A DNA stretch of 64,000 nucleotides from NCBI RefSeq assembly GCF_018130825.1, contig NZ_JAFCJS010000005.1, positions 434,001-498,000 on the forward strand, given 5' to 3'. Below the pieces are notes generated by a model. It saw nothing but the letters and a program-made list of their open reading frames with translations. It was not told the origin of the DNA and made no database searches. The position numbers and the translations under genes were made by a program. Shown piece after piece: positions 28,759 to 38,134 of this stretch; position 1 is the first letter of the stretch; each line of letters begins with the position of its first letter. The stretch is from Bradyrhizobium liaoningense. Its GTDB lineage: Bacteria; Pseudomonadota; Alphaproteobacteria; Rhizobiales; Xanthobacteraceae.

Positions 28759-29460
28759 ATGAAAGCCGCCATCCTCGTCTTTCCCGGAATCAACCGTGAG
28801 CGCGACATGGCGCGCGCATTGAGGCTGATCTCCGGCAGCGAGCCGGCGATGGTCTGGCACGCCGAGACCTCGCTGCCGTCAGGCACCGATCTCGTGGTCG
28901 TGCCCGGCGGTTTCTCCTATGGCGATTACCTGCGCTGCGGCGCAATCGCCGCGCGTGCGCCGGTGATGGATGCGGTGCGCGACTACGCGGCCAAGGGCGG
29001 CCTCGTGCTCGGCGTCTGCAACGGCTTTCAGATCCTCTGCGAATCCGGCCTCCTGCCGGGCGTGTTGATGCGCAATGCGCGGCTGAAATTCATCTGCCGC
29101 GACGTGCATCTGCGCGTCGAGCGCTCCGATACCCCGTTCACCCGCGGTTACAATGCCGGCCAGGTGATCCGCGTGCCGGTCGCCCATGGCGAGGGCAATT
29201 ACGAGGCGGACGAAGAAACCATCAAGCGGCTCGAAGGCGAGGGGCGGGTGCTCTACCGCTACTGCTCCGCCGACGGCGTGGTCGACGAGGCCGCCAACAT
29301 CAACGGCGCGGCACAGTCGATCGCCGGCATCGTCAACGACAAGGGCAACGTGCTCGGCATGATGCCGCATCCGGAAAACCACGTCGAAGACATCATGGGC
29401 TGCACCGACGGCCGCGGCCTGTTCGCCGGCCTCGCCCAGCATCTGGACAGGGCCGCGTGA
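28759..29460 (+). CDS. purQ: Phosphoribosylformylglycinamidine synthase subunit PurQ (glutaminase)
   Basis: A 233-residue class I glutamine amidotransferase subunit supplying ammonia to PurL. It begins MKAAILVFPGINRERDMARAL; the nucleophile is the cysteine in GVCNGFQIL, and the His/Glu pair is in MMPHPENHVED. The length matches the family. The frame is open upstream to 28720, but the start at 28759 fits the conserved N-terminus. The next gene's GTG overlaps its stop by four bases. Confidence 0.97.
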   Translation: MKAAILVFPGINRERDMARALRLISGSEPAMVWHAETSLPSGTDLVVVPGGFSYGDYLRCGAIAARAPVMDAVRDYAAKGGLVLGVCNGFQILCESGLLPGVLMRNARLKFICRDVHLRVERSDTPFTRGYNAGQVIRVPVAHGEGNYEADEETIKRLEGEGRVLYRYCSADGVVDEAANINGAAQSIAGIVNDKGNVLGMMPHPENHVEDIMGCTDGRGLFAGLAQHLDRAA

Positions 29461-30446
29461 TTCCGTTCGTGATGAAGCGCGCTCTCGCCGCGGTTGCGGC
29501 GCTGGCATTCGCAACATTTTCGCTCGCAACTTGCGCATTCGCACAGGACTATCCCAAGCGTCCGATCACCATGATCGTGCCGTTCGCGGCCGGCGGCACC
29601 TCGGACGTGATCGCGCGCACCGTCGCCGAGCAGATGGGCATCGCGCTCGGCCAGACCATCGTGATCGAGAACGTTGCGGGCGCCGGCGGCTCGACCGCGC
29701 TGGCGCGCGCCTCCCGCGCCGAGCCCGATGGCTACACCATCGCGATCGGCAATGCCGGCACCAATGCGGCGACCTACACGATCTATCCAAAGCTGCCGTT
29801 TACGCCGGAGTCCTTCGTGCCGATCGCCATGGTGGCGAAGACGTTCGGCATCATCGCGCTGCGCAAGGACTTTCCGGCCAAGGATCTGAAAGAGTTCATC
29901 GCCTACGCCAAGGCCAATCCGGGCAAGATCAATCTCGGCCATGCCGGCGTCGGCTCGTCGAACTATCTGATCTGCAAGAGCTTCGTCACCGCCGCCGGGA
30001 TCGATGCGACGCTGGTCGGCTATCGCGGCGCCGCCCCTGCGCTCACCGATGCGGTCGGCAGCCAGATCGACGGCGTCTGCGATGCCGCGGCTTCGGTCTC
30101 GCAGTCGATCAACGAGAAGCTGGTGAAGGGGCTCGTGGTCGGCTCGACCGTGCGGCTTGCGACGCTGCCGGAGCTGCCGACATCGGCTGAAGCCGGCCTG
30201 CCGGAGTTCGAGGCGCAGGGCTGGAACGGCCTGTTCGCACCGAAGGGCACGCCGCCGGCCGTGATTGCCAAGCTGAACGCAGCGGCGCGCACCGCGGTCG
30301 AGACCGACGCGGTGAAGAAGCGTTTTGCCGACCTCTCGACCGTCGCCCCTGATGACAACGAGCATACGCCGGAGCTGCTGCAGCAGCTGGTGACGCGCGA
30401 CGTCGAGAAGTACCGGAAGATGCTGGCGGACGACGCCAAGCAGTAA
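29457..30446 (+). CDS. Bug-family tripartite tricarboxylate transporter binding protein
   Basis: A 329-residue periplasmic solute receptor. It has a signal peptide (AAVAALAFATFSLATCAFAQDYP), then the Bug signatures YPKRPITMIVPFAAGGTSDVIAR, VENVAGAGGSTALARASRAEPDGYTIAIGN and APKGTPPAVIAKLNAA. Bug proteins bind carboxylates and are often orphans without membrane partners, as here. The GTG at 29457 overlaps the purQ stop; an ATG at 29472 (MKRALAAVAA) is an alternative start. No tctA/tctB genes are nearby. Confidence 0.9.
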   Translation: MIPFVMKRALAAVAALAFATFSLATCAFAQDYPKRPITMIVPFAAGGTSDVIARTVAEQMGIALGQTIVIENVAGAGGSTALARASRAEPDGYTIAIGNAGTNAATYTIYPKLPFTPESFVPIAMVAKTFGIIALRKDFPAKDLKEFIAYAKANPGKINLGHAGVGSSNYLICKSFVTAAGIDATLVGYRGAAPALTDAVGSQIDGVCDAAASVSQSINEKLVKGLVVGSTVRLATLPELPTSAEAGLPEFEAQGWNGLFAPKGTPPAVIAKLNAAARTAVETDAVKKRFADLSTVAPDDNEHTPELLQQLVTRDVEKYRKMLADDAKQ

Positions 30447-30627
30447 CCGCTTTTGGCTGCGATCCCGTGAACCTGTCCTGGGTTCGAGACGACTGACTCC
30501 TCGTCGCCCTCTCGGCGCGCGCGTCCTGTGCTGCGGATTTCTGCGAAGACTGGCAACTCCAGGTTGTTCAACCGCGCCGGTTGCGATATCAGGAAGCGTG
30601 CGCTGTCGTTGTGCCCGTGGATGTCAC

Positions 30628-31365
30628 ATGCCCGTTGCCCTGGTCGTTCTGCTGCTCGATCTCACGCTGATCTACCACGCCTCGCGGACCGGGCGGCTGC
30701 GGCGCTGGGCCTTCATCATCCTGCTGGTGCCGATGATGGGCGCGCTCGCCTATATCGCGGTCGAGCTCATTCCCGAATGGTTTTCCAGCCCCACTGCCCG
30801 GCAGGCGCGCCAACGGGTCGCCAACCGCCTCGATCCGGAGAAGCGCTATCGCGAGCTGTCGGACCGGCTGGCTGACGCCGACACCATCGCCAACCGCGCG
30901 GCGCTGGCGGAAGAGTGCGCAAGTATCGGCCGGTTCGGCGAAGCGGAAGCGCACTATGATCACATCCTGAAGCTGCCGATGGGCCACGATCCCGCCTATG
31001 CGTTTCGCAAGGCGCAGGCCGAGTTTGCCGCCAAGCGTCCGGCCGACGCGCTGGCGACGCTGGACGATCTCCAGAAGCAATGGCCCGACTTCGATTCCGC
31101 CGATGCGCATCTGCTCTATGCCCGCGCGCTCGCCGAGGTCGGCCGGCTCGACGAGGCCCTGGAGGAATATCACGCTCTCGCCGGCTATTTCCCCGGCGCC
31201 GAAGCGCGGGTGCGCTACGGCATGCTGCTGCAGATGGTCGGCCGTACCGCGGAAGCGCGCATGGTCTTCAACGAGCTCCTGATCCAGATGCGCCGCGCGC
31301 CAAAATATCTGCGCAAGGCGCAGGCCGAATGGCTGTCGATCGCGGAGAAGCAGCTTTCGACCTGA
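30628..31365 (+). CDS. TPR-containing membrane protein
   Basis: A 245-residue protein. Two N-terminal hydrophobic segments (MPVALVVLLLDLTLIYHA and WAFIILLVPMMGALAYIAVEL) resemble the PLDc_N membrane anchor, followed by WF and a basic linker. The rest is helical with degenerate TPR units (RFGEAEAHYDHILKLPMGHD, GRLDEALEEYHALAGYFPGA, GRTAEARMVFNELLIQM). It probably acts as a membrane-tethered scaffold. It is not obviously linked to its neighbours. The start at 30628 puts the hydrophobic segment at the N-terminus. Confidence 0.75.
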   Translation: MPVALVVLLLDLTLIYHASRTGRLRRWAFIILLVPMMGALAYIAVELIPEWFSSPTARQARQRVANRLDPEKRYRELSDRLADADTIANRAALAEECASIGRFGEAEAHYDHILKLPMGHDPAYAFRKAQAEFAAKRPADALATLDDLQKQWPDFDSADAHLLYARALAEVGRLDEALEEYHALAGYFPGAEARVRYGMLLQMVGRTAEARMVFNELLIQMRRAPKYLRKAQAEWLSIAEKQLST

Positions 31366-31399
31366 AGGGGCCAGGCGGAATGGCTTCAGCCTGGGAAGC

Positions 31400-33280
31400 T
31401 CACAGAAACACCAGCGATATCCAGGGCACGAAGGTGATCAGCAGCAGGCCCAGGAACAGCCAGGCGAGATAGATCCAGATCCTGCGCATGCCGGCATCCG
31501 GCGACACGCCGCCGATGCTGCAGGCGGCGTAATAGCAGAGGCCGAAGGGCGGGGCGAACAGGCCGAGCCCCATGGCGAGGATCACCACCATCGCATAGTG
31601 CACCTCGTTGATGCCGAACGTTGCGGCCACCGGGAACAGCAGCGGGCCGAACAGCACGATGGCCGGGATGCCCTCCAGCACGCTGCCGAGCACGATGAAG
31701 GCGACCACCGAGATCAGCAGGAAGCCGTAAGACCCGCCGGGCACGCCGGCCATGCGCGCTGCCAGATCATGCGAGAAGCCGGATTGCGCCAGCGCCCAGG
31801 CCATCGCGCTCGCAGCCCCCACGATGAACAGGATCGAGCCGGACAGCGAGGCGGTCTGCACCAGCATCGGCAGCACGTTCTTCCAGGCGAGGCTGCCGCG
31901 ATAGATGATCAGGCCGAGCACGAGGCAATAGGCGATGCCGATGGTCGAGACTTCGGTCGCGGTCGCAAAGCCCTCGACCACCGCGCTGCGGATCAGGAAC
32001 GGCAAGGCCAGGGCCGGAAGCGCGGCCCAGAACGTCCTTGCCACCACCGACATCGGCGCACGCGCGACCTTGAGCGCTGCGTTCTCCTCGGTGCCCGCCC
32101 GGTAGCGCGCGACGAAGGCAAGCACGATGGCCAGCACGATCCCCGGCAGGATGCCGGCGGTGAACAGCGCCGCGATCGACACGCCGGTGACGGAGGCGAT
32201 CGCGATCAGCACGATCGACGGTGGAATGGTCTCGCTCATCGCGCCTGAGGCCGCGAGCAGCGACACCAGCTCGCCATCCTTCATGCCGCGCTTGCGCATC
32301 TCGGGAAACAGCACCGGCGCGATCGCTGCCATGTCGGCGGTCTTGGAGCCGGAGATGCCCGAGACCAGCAGCATCGCGCCCAGCATCACATAGGACAGCC
32401 CGCCCCTGATATGGCCGAGCATGGAGGCGAGGAACGCGACCATGACGCGCGCCATGCCGGTTTGCTCGACCAGCTGTCCGAGCAGCACGAACAGCGGCAC
32501 CGCGAGCAGGATCAGCGAGCTCATGCCCTCGTCGATCCGCCCGACCACGACCAGCAGCGGCGTGCGGGTCGTGGTCAGCAGGAAGGCGACGGTCGCCAGA
32601 CAAAATGAAAATGCGATCGGCACGCCCGCCATCACGGCGCAGCCGAGCAGGCCGACGAAAAAGATCAGCAGGTTCCAGTTGCCGAGCGATTTCAGCGGGG
32701 GACCTGCGAGATAGAGCACGCCGGCAACCGCCGCAAACAGCACAGCCACGGCAAGCAGGTCCTTCGCCGACCGCTTGACGAGGGTGAGGCAGATACTGGC
32801 GAGCGCGATCATGCAGCCGACCGGGATAGCCGCGGCGCGAACCATGCCGGACCAGCCGAGTGCGGGCGTCTCCACGAAGGCCTGGTCCTCCACATAATCC
32901 AGCGCCGGATGCAGGATGATCGCGAGGAACAGCGCGACCCCGCCGGCCGCGAGCGTCGAGGCCAAGGCCTCGGCCCGCGGCGACAGATACGACGTGAAGA
33001 AGGTCAGGCGCATATGCGCCGAGCGCTGCACGGCGATCGCGCTGCCGAGCATCGCCAGCCACAGGAACAGGATCGAGGCGAGCTCGTCCGACCAGATGAT
33101 CGGCCGGTGGAACACGCCGCGTGCAATGATGCCGGCGAACAGGATGATCACCTCGGCGACCACGGCGATTGCTGCCGGAACCTCCACCAGCCAGCGCAGC
33201 GCCTTCTCCAGCCAGCGTCCGCGCAACGCCTGCGTTTCGCCGAGCGTCACCGCGTCAGGCATGCCGACGACCGCGCTCAT
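31400..33280 (-). CDS. TRAP transporter fused permease (DctQ-DctM)
   Basis: A 626-residue inner-membrane protein. The N-terminal part (about 1-170) is a small DctQ-type subunit (RGVFHRPIIWSDELASILFLWLAMLGSAIAVQRSAHMRL). After a linker the large DctM subunit follows, with the family's GISGSKTADMAAIAP and ASGAMSETIPPSIVLIAIA motifs and about 12 hydrophobic segments, ending in a Leu-rich tail. Fused Q-M subunits are common for sialic acid and sugar-acid TRAP systems. Its ATG overlaps the dctP stop (ATGA), so binding protein and permease are coupled. The substrate is unknown. Confidence 0.93.
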   Translation of the reverse strand: MSAVVGMPDAVTLGETQALRGRWLEKALRWLVEVPAAIAVVAEVIILFAGIIARGVFHRPIIWSDELASILFLWLAMLGSAIAVQRSAHMRLTFFTSYLSPRAEALASTLAAGGVALFLAIILHPALDYVEDQAFVETPALGWSGMVRAAAIPVGCMIALASICLTLVKRSAKDLLAVAVLFAAVAGVLYLAGPPLKSLGNWNLLIFFVGLLGCAVMAGVPIAFSFCLATVAFLLTTTRTPLLVVVGRIDEGMSSLILLAVPLFVLLGQLVEQTGMARVMVAFLASMLGHIRGGLSYVMLGAMLLVSGISGSKTADMAAIAPVLFPEMRKRGMKDGELVSLLAASGAMSETIPPSIVLIAIASVTGVSIAALFTAGILPGIVLAIVLAFVARYRAGTEENAALKVARAPMSVVARTFWAALPALALPFLIRSAVVEGFATATEVSTIGIAYCLVLGLIIYRGSLAWKNVLPMLVQTASLSGSILFIVGAASAMAWALAQSGFSHDLAARMAGVPGGSYGFLLISVVAFIVLGSVLEGIPAIVLFGPLLFPVAATFGINEVHYAMVVILAMGLGLFAPPFGLCYYAACSIGGVSPDAGMRRIWIYLAWLFLGLLLITFVPWISLVFL

Positions 33281-34299
33281 GCGAGTGCTCCGGCCGCGGC
33301 CTCCAGAATCTTCCAATTGTCCTCGCCGAACTTGCCGCGCCATTCCTTGTAGAAGCCGGCGGCCGACAGCTCCTTGCGGAAGGCTTCCTTGTCCGAGGCC
33401 TCGAAGGTGATGCCCTTGGCGGTCAGCTGGTCCTTCAGCGTCAGATTGAGCTTTGCGGTATCGGCGCGCTGCTCAATGGCGGCCTGGTCGAATTCTTTGC
33501 GGACCAGCGCCTGCAAATCGTCGGGCAGCGCCTTCACCGAGCGACGGTTGCCGAGAATGAAGAACGGGTCCCAGATATGGTTGGTCTCGGAGATGTATTT
33601 CTGCACCTCGTAGATCTTGCCGGCCTCGATGGTGACGAGGCCGTTCTCCTGGCCGTCGACGAGATGGGTCTGCAGCGCCGTGTACAATTCGTTGAAGTTG
33701 ATCGAGGTCGGGTTGGCGCCGAGCGACTTGAACAGCGAGGTGAAGATCGGCGACACCGGCACGCGGATGCGGTAGCCGGCGAGATCGGCCGGCGTCTTGA
33801 TCGGTCTTGTGAATGACGAGATCTGCCGGAACGTGTTGTCGGCGGGCTTGGCCATCACCAGCGCGCCGGTCTTCTCGATCTGCGTCGCGATCAGCTTGCC
33901 AAGGTCGCCGTCCATCGCATTCCAGACCTGGCTGTAGTCGGAGAAGGCGAAGCCGACATTGGCGATGCCGGCGACCGGGGCCACCGTCGACAGCACGGAG
34001 CCGGCGATGTTGAGGAAATCGACGCCGCCGCTGCGGATCTGGGTCAACAGATCGGTGTCCGAGCCGAGCTGCGAGGCGGGAAAGAACTTGATCTCCAGCC
34101 GGCCGCCGCTCGCTTCCTTGATCCGCTTCACGGCCTGATCCAGGCGGGTGTTGATCGGCTGCGTCAGCGACTGGCCGGTGGCGAGCTTGTATTCGAACTC
34201 CGCCGCCTGGGCCGGCCGCGCGCGGATCGCGACCAGTGGAACGGCGGCCGCCGCCACCATGAAGTTGCGGCGTGAAATCCTGTGGTTCTTGCCCGACAT
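33277..34299 (-). CDS. TRAP transporter substrate-binding protein (DctP family)
   Basis: A 340-residue extracytoplasmic receptor with a twin-arginine signal (ISRRNFMVAAAAVPLVAIRARPAQAAE). The core carries GGRLEIKFFPASQLGSDTDLLTQIRSGGVDF and DLAGYRIRVPVSPIFTSLFKSLGANPTSINFNELYTALQT, including the arginine of the RVP motif that usually salt-bridges the ligand carboxylate. GGGGAGG precedes the start. It is coupled to the fused permease. Divergent LysR and downstream dehydrogenase genes suggest a shared sugar-acid or hydroxy-acid catabolic role. Confidence 0.93.
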   Translation of the reverse strand: MSGKNHRISRRNFMVAAAAVPLVAIRARPAQAAEFEYKLATGQSLTQPINTRLDQAVKRIKEASGGRLEIKFFPASQLGSDTDLLTQIRSGGVDFLNIAGSVLSTVAPVAGIANVGFAFSDYSQVWNAMDGDLGKLIATQIEKTGALVMAKPADNTFRQISSFTRPIKTPADLAGYRIRVPVSPIFTSLFKSLGANPTSINFNELYTALQTHLVDGQENGLVTIEAGKIYEVQKYISETNHIWDPFFILGNRRSVKALPDDLQALVRKEFDQAAIEQRADTAKLNLTLKDQLTAKGITFEASDKEAFRKELSAAGFYKEWRGKFGEDNWKILEAAAGALA

Positions 34300-34581
34300 C
34301 GCTCGTCCTCCCCTGATGATCCCGTGCCGCGCCTTTTTCGGCGCACGTGCTCGTTGCCGCGCGCAGGCTTTGCTGCGCCGGTGTCGTCAAAATCGCTTGT
34401 CTGGTGAAAGGGCGTAAGCCTTGCGTTCCTTCCCCCGGGCGGACCGGCGCTTTGCGCCGTCTGTTTCCTCGTCGGCACCCGTCTGTCGCGGATGGCCTTG
34501 AGCCTGAAGCCTAGATCGCTGGTCATGCACGACAATTGAATTATATTCGCCGTCACTTTAGCTGGCCTAAAAGGTTTCCCG

Positions 34582-35487
34582 ATGCAGATACCGTTCCGCG
34601 CCATCATCGTCTTCCACGCGGTGGCGCGCGCAGGCAGCATTTCCCGTGCGGCGGACGAATTGCGGGTGACGCCGTCGGCCGTCAGCCAGCAGATCCAGGC
34701 GCTGGAGCTGCATCTCGGCACGTCGCTGACCTCGCGGGTCGGGCGCAACATCACGCTGACCGAGGCCGGCGAGCGTTATTTCGAGATGATCAGCCGCGAG
34801 ATCGAGCACGTCACCGATGTGACGCGGCATGTCCGCGGTATCCGCTCGGCCACCACATTGACGGTGCGCGCGGCACCGAGCGTATCGAGCAAATGGCTGC
34901 TGCCGCGGCTTGCGAGCTTCGTCGATGCCAATCCGGACATCGAATTGCGGCTCGACGGCACCAATGAGCCGACCGATTTCCGCAAAGAGAATGTCGATCT
35001 GGAGATCCGCCACGGCGAAGGCGGCTGGCCCGGCCTGTTCGTCGAGAGCCTCGGCAGGGAGCGATTCTTTCCGTTGTGCGCGCCCTCGTCCTTTGCGGCG
35101 GGCAGCCTCGCGGCCCAGGATCTGCTCGGGCACCGGCTGATCCATTCGGTGAAATCGCAGATGCAATGGCCGCGCTGGTTCACCGAGGCCGGCATAGAGC
35201 CCGCGGAGCGCTGGAAGCGCGTGCTGTTCGACCGCAGCCACATGGCGATCGACGCCGCCGTCGACGGCCTCGGCATCGGGCTGGAAAGCGAGCTGCTGGC
35301 CTGGCGCGAACTCCGCGACGGCCGCCTGGTTTGCCCCGTGAAGAACCCGCCGGAGGTCGCGCTGACCACGCAGTGGATCGTCTGCCCGCACGGCCATCTG
35401 CGCCACCGCAAGACCCGCACCTTCCTCGACTGGCTGCGCGGGGAACGCGACGCCTGGAGCGCGCAGCAGGCTGTGTCGATTGTTTAG
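34582..35487 (+). CDS. LysR family transcriptional regulator (GcvA-like)
   Basis: A 301-residue regulator with an N-terminal HTH (PFRAIIVFHAVARAGSISRAADELRVTPSAVSQQIQALE) and an effector domain of the GcvA/AmpR subgroup (TNEPTDFRKENVDLEIRHGEGGWPGL, DRSHMAIDAAVDGLGIGLESELLA). It is transcribed away from the TRAP genes across 282 bases and toward the SAF-domain dehydrogenase, so it likely controls both. The intergenic region contains an AT-rich patch near 34540-34575. Confidence 0.92.
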   Translation: MQIPFRAIIVFHAVARAGSISRAADELRVTPSAVSQQIQALELHLGTSLTSRVGRNITLTEAGERYFEMISREIEHVTDVTRHVRGIRSATTLTVRAAPSVSSKWLLPRLASFVDANPDIELRLDGTNEPTDFRKENVDLEIRHGEGGWPGLFVESLGRERFFPLCAPSSFAAGSLAAQDLLGHRLIHSVKSQMQWPRWFTEAGIEPAERWKRVLFDRSHMAIDAAVDGLGIGLESELLAWRELRDGRLVCPVKNPPEVALTTQWIVCPHGHLRHRKTRTFLDWLRGERDAWSAQQAVSIV

Positions 35488-35627
35488 CGCGCCTACATCG
35501 TCGCGGCAGATAATCTGAATTGCCCTCGGATTCGCCGCTGCCTAACGTTTCCGTACAAGGCGAGCGCGGCCGGACGTCACGGCTGCAACAACGCCGTCAC
35601 CCGAGGAAACATTTCAAGGAAATCCAG

Positions 35628-36983
35628 ATGAATCTCCATCGCATGCTGCTGGAGCGCAAGGCGGCCGGCAAGCCTGTCACCATTGGCCTGATCGGAGCCG
35701 GTAAATTCGGCCTGATGTTCCTGTCGCAAGTGCGCCAGACCGACGGCATGCATCTGGTCGGCGTTGCCGACCTGAATACCGCCCGCGCCCGCGCGCAGCT
35801 CAAGCTCGGTTGCTGGCCGGAAGAGCAATACGCGGCAACCTCCATCGACGACGCGCTCAAGCATGGCCGCACCGTCGTAACCGACAATGCCGACGCGCTG
35901 ATCACCCATCCCGCCATCGAGGTCATCATCGAGGCGACCGGCGATCCCGGCGCCGGCATCCGCTTCGCGATGAAGGCGATCGAGAACGGCAAGCACATCG
36001 TGATGGTCAATGTCGAAGCGGATGCGGTTGCGGGTCCGATCCTGGCGCGCAAGGCGAAGCAGGCCGGGGTCGTTTATTCGCTCGCCTGGGGCGACCAGCC
36101 GGCGCTTATTGCCGATCACGTCGACTGGGCGCGCGCGGCCGGCTTCAAGGTCGTCGCCGCCGGCAAGGGCACCCGCTACCACCCGACCTATCACCAGTCG
36201 ACGCCGGATACGGTCTGGGACATCCTCGACAAATACATGAAGATCAAGGATCGCAACTCGATCAATCCGAAGATGTTCAACTCCTTCGTTGACGGCACCA
36301 AATCGGGCATCGAGATGACGGCGGTGTGCAATGCGACCGGCCTGCATGCCCAGAGCGAGGGCCTGTCGTTTCCGCCGGCGACGCGGTTCGAGCACGCCGA
36401 GATCTGCAAGCCGAAATCCGACGGCGGCATGCTGGAGAAGTCGGGCGTCACCGAGGTCACGTCCTCGGTCTATCGTGACGGCACCGACGTCCCGCAGAGC
36501 CTCGTGATGGGGACCTATGTCGTGTTCGAGACCGACAGCGCCTATTCAGAGGAATGCTTCCGCGAATACAGCATGCTGCCGGACAAGACCGGCAAATACG
36601 CCTCGCTGTACCGGCCAATCCATATGATCGGGCTCGAGCTCGGTATTTCCGTCGCCTCCGCGGCGCTGCGCAGGGAGCCGACCGGCGCGCCGATCGTGTT
36701 CAACTCCGACGTGGTCGCGACCGCCAAGCGCAAATTGAAGGCCGGGGAGATGCTCGACGGCGAGGGCGGCTTCTGCGTCTGGGGCAAGCAGACCCCTGCC
36801 GACGCCTCACTGAAGCAGGGCTACCTGCCGCTCGGCCTCGCCCATCAAGTCAAGCTCAAGACCGATATCGAGCCAGGTCAGCGCCTGAGATGGGAGGACG
36901 TGGAGTACGATCCCAACAATCTCGCCGTGCGGGTGCGCCGCGAGATGGAGGCGGCCTTCCGGCAACCCAACATCGCTGCTTGA
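35628..36983 (+). CDS. NAD(P)-dependent homoserine-dehydrogenase-like oxidoreductase with SAF domain
   Basis: About 451 residues. The N-terminal Rossmann fold reads VTIGLIGAGKFGLMFLSQVRQ, with IEVIIEATGDPGAGIRFAMKAIENGKHIVMVN, resembling homoserine dehydrogenase. A central substrate domain (KGTRYHPTYHQSTPDTVWDI) follows, and the C-terminal 100 residues form a SAF domain (GEGGFCVWGKQ, LPLGLAHQVKLKTDIEPGQRLRWEDVEYD). Such proteins are often misannotated as FlgA because of SAF. In other genomes they go with sugar-acid pathways. Next to a TRAP transporter and LysR gene, it probably oxidises the imported compound. The start is set by AAGGA at 35616 and the conserved N-terminus. Confidence 0.82.
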   Translation: MNLHRMLLERKAAGKPVTIGLIGAGKFGLMFLSQVRQTDGMHLVGVADLNTARARAQLKLGCWPEEQYAATSIDDALKHGRTVVTDNADALITHPAIEVIIEATGDPGAGIRFAMKAIENGKHIVMVNVEADAVAGPILARKAKQAGVVYSLAWGDQPALIADHVDWARAAGFKVVAAGKGTRYHPTYHQSTPDTVWDILDKYMKIKDRNSINPKMFNSFVDGTKSGIEMTAVCNATGLHAQSEGLSFPPATRFEHAEICKPKSDGGMLEKSGVTEVTSSVYRDGTDVPQSLVMGTYVVFETDSAYSEECFREYSMLPDKTGKYASLYRPIHMIGLELGISVASAALRREPTGAPIVFNSDVVATAKRKLKAGEMLDGEGGFCVWGKQTPADASLKQGYLPLGLAHQVKLKTDIEPGQRLRWEDVEYDPNNLAVRVRREMEAAFRQPNIAA

Positions 36984-37018
36984 TTGGCGCGATTGGCTCC
37001 TGAGAAAGCAGAGGCAAC

Positions 37019-37047
37019 GGGCCCCGTCATGGACAATGGCGGGGCCC
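37019..37047. terminator. Hairpin between convergent genes
   Basis: GGGCCCCGTCAT and ATGGCGGGGCCC form a stem of about 12 pairs (one mismatch) with a 5-base loop between the SAF dehydrogenase and the convergent DMT transporter. No T-tract follows on either side, so it would be a weak or accessory terminator. Confidence 0.6.
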
Positions 37048-37093
37048 GGACTGCGTCCTGCTGGCTGACGACGCCAAGCTCCAGCGTTTCACA

Positions 37094-38059
37094 CTAGCGC
37101 AGCTTGAACCTCTCCGCCGGCACCGTCATCGCCGCGACCCCCGCCATGACCAGCAGCAGGCCCAGCGCTAGGTTGGACGGCACGCTCTCGCCGAGCAGCA
37201 GCACCGACAGTCCGACGCCGATCGGGATGCGCAGATAGCCTTGCGCGTTCGTGGTCAGCGTGCCGAGCCGGCCGAGGCAGACGTAGAACAGCATCAGGCC
37301 CAATGCGCTGGAGACGATGCCCATGACGACGGTGGCGACGATCGCCGTCGGCGTCGGATGCAAGGTCCAGGGCTGGTCGATGAGCAGCGAGGGCGGCAGC
37401 AGCACGAGGCCGCCGAACAACAGCGAGCCGGCCGCCACCACCATCGGGTCGTACTCGGAGAGCCGCAAGCCGAAGATGGTCGCGCAGGCGAAGGAGATGG
37501 TGGCGAGCAGGATCGCGATCTCCGCCACGATCTCGCTCCCGAAGCCACGCAGCGCATCGAGGCCGACGATGGCGACGGTGCCGGCGAGTCCCAAAATCGC
37601 GCCGGCGAGCTTCAGCAGCGTCGCCGGCTCGTGCCGCGTGATCAGCGAGGTGATCAGGAAGGCGAAGATCGGCGTGGTCGAGGCCAGCACCACCGTGTTC
37701 GAGGCCGGCACATATTGCTGCGACCAGGTGATGATCAGGAACGGGAAGGTCGAGTTGATCAACTGCTGGGTCGCGAACAGCTTCCAGGCTTTTGCGTCGG
37801 TGGGAATTTTGGTGCCGCGCATCCACAGGATCGCGAACAGGAAGGCAGCGGCGATCAGCGAGCGCGCCGAGATGAAGGTGACGGGCGGGATCGTGTCCAG
37901 CGCGAGTTTTGCAAGCGGGTAGGTCGAGCTCCAGCAGCAGGCCAGCGCGAACAGCAGCGCGTAGTCGCGCCAGTTGCGGGCGCCGGTGGCGGCCATGGAC
38001 GGCAACGGCATTGATGCGGAAGCCGCTGCGCGACCCCTCGGCGACGTGCTCTGCGGCAC
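37094..38059 (-). CDS. DMT-superfamily (EamA) transporter
   Basis: A 321-residue inner-membrane protein with about ten hydrophobic segments in two EamA repeats, e.g. LLFALACCWSSTYPLAKLALDTIPPVTFISAR in the first and EIAILLATISFACATIFGLRLS in the second. The family exports metabolites such as amino acids or drugs; the substrate is not evident. The frame opens with a GTG at 38059 that has GGGGAG upstream; ATGs at 38011 and 37996 are alternatives. It is convergent with the dehydrogenase and close to the thioesterase gene. Confidence 0.88.
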   Translation of the reverse strand: MPQSTSPRGRAAASASMPLPSMAATGARNWRDYALLFALACCWSSTYPLAKLALDTIPPVTFISARSLIAAAFLFAILWMRGTKIPTDAKAWKLFATQQLINSTFPFLIITWSQQYVPASNTVVLASTTPIFAFLITSLITRHEPATLLKLAGAILGLAGTVAIVGLDALRGFGSEIVAEIAILLATISFACATIFGLRLSEYDPMVVAAGSLLFGGLVLLPPSLLIDQPWTLHPTPTAIVATVVMGIVSSALGLMLFYVCLGRLGTLTTNAQGYLRIPIGVGLSVLLLGESVPSNLALGLLLVMAGVAAMTVPAERFKLR

Positions 38060-38134
38060 CTTGTTTCTGCTCCCCGGCGCGAACGCGCTCAGCCCAAGTC
38101 TGGGCGAGGGGGCGGCAAAAGGGAAGGCGCCGAG

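Noticed and set aside
35628..36983. Flagellar P-ring protein FlgA.
   Set aside because: Only the C-terminal SAF domain is shared; the N-terminal Rossmann fold and the lack of a signal peptide identify a dehydrogenase.
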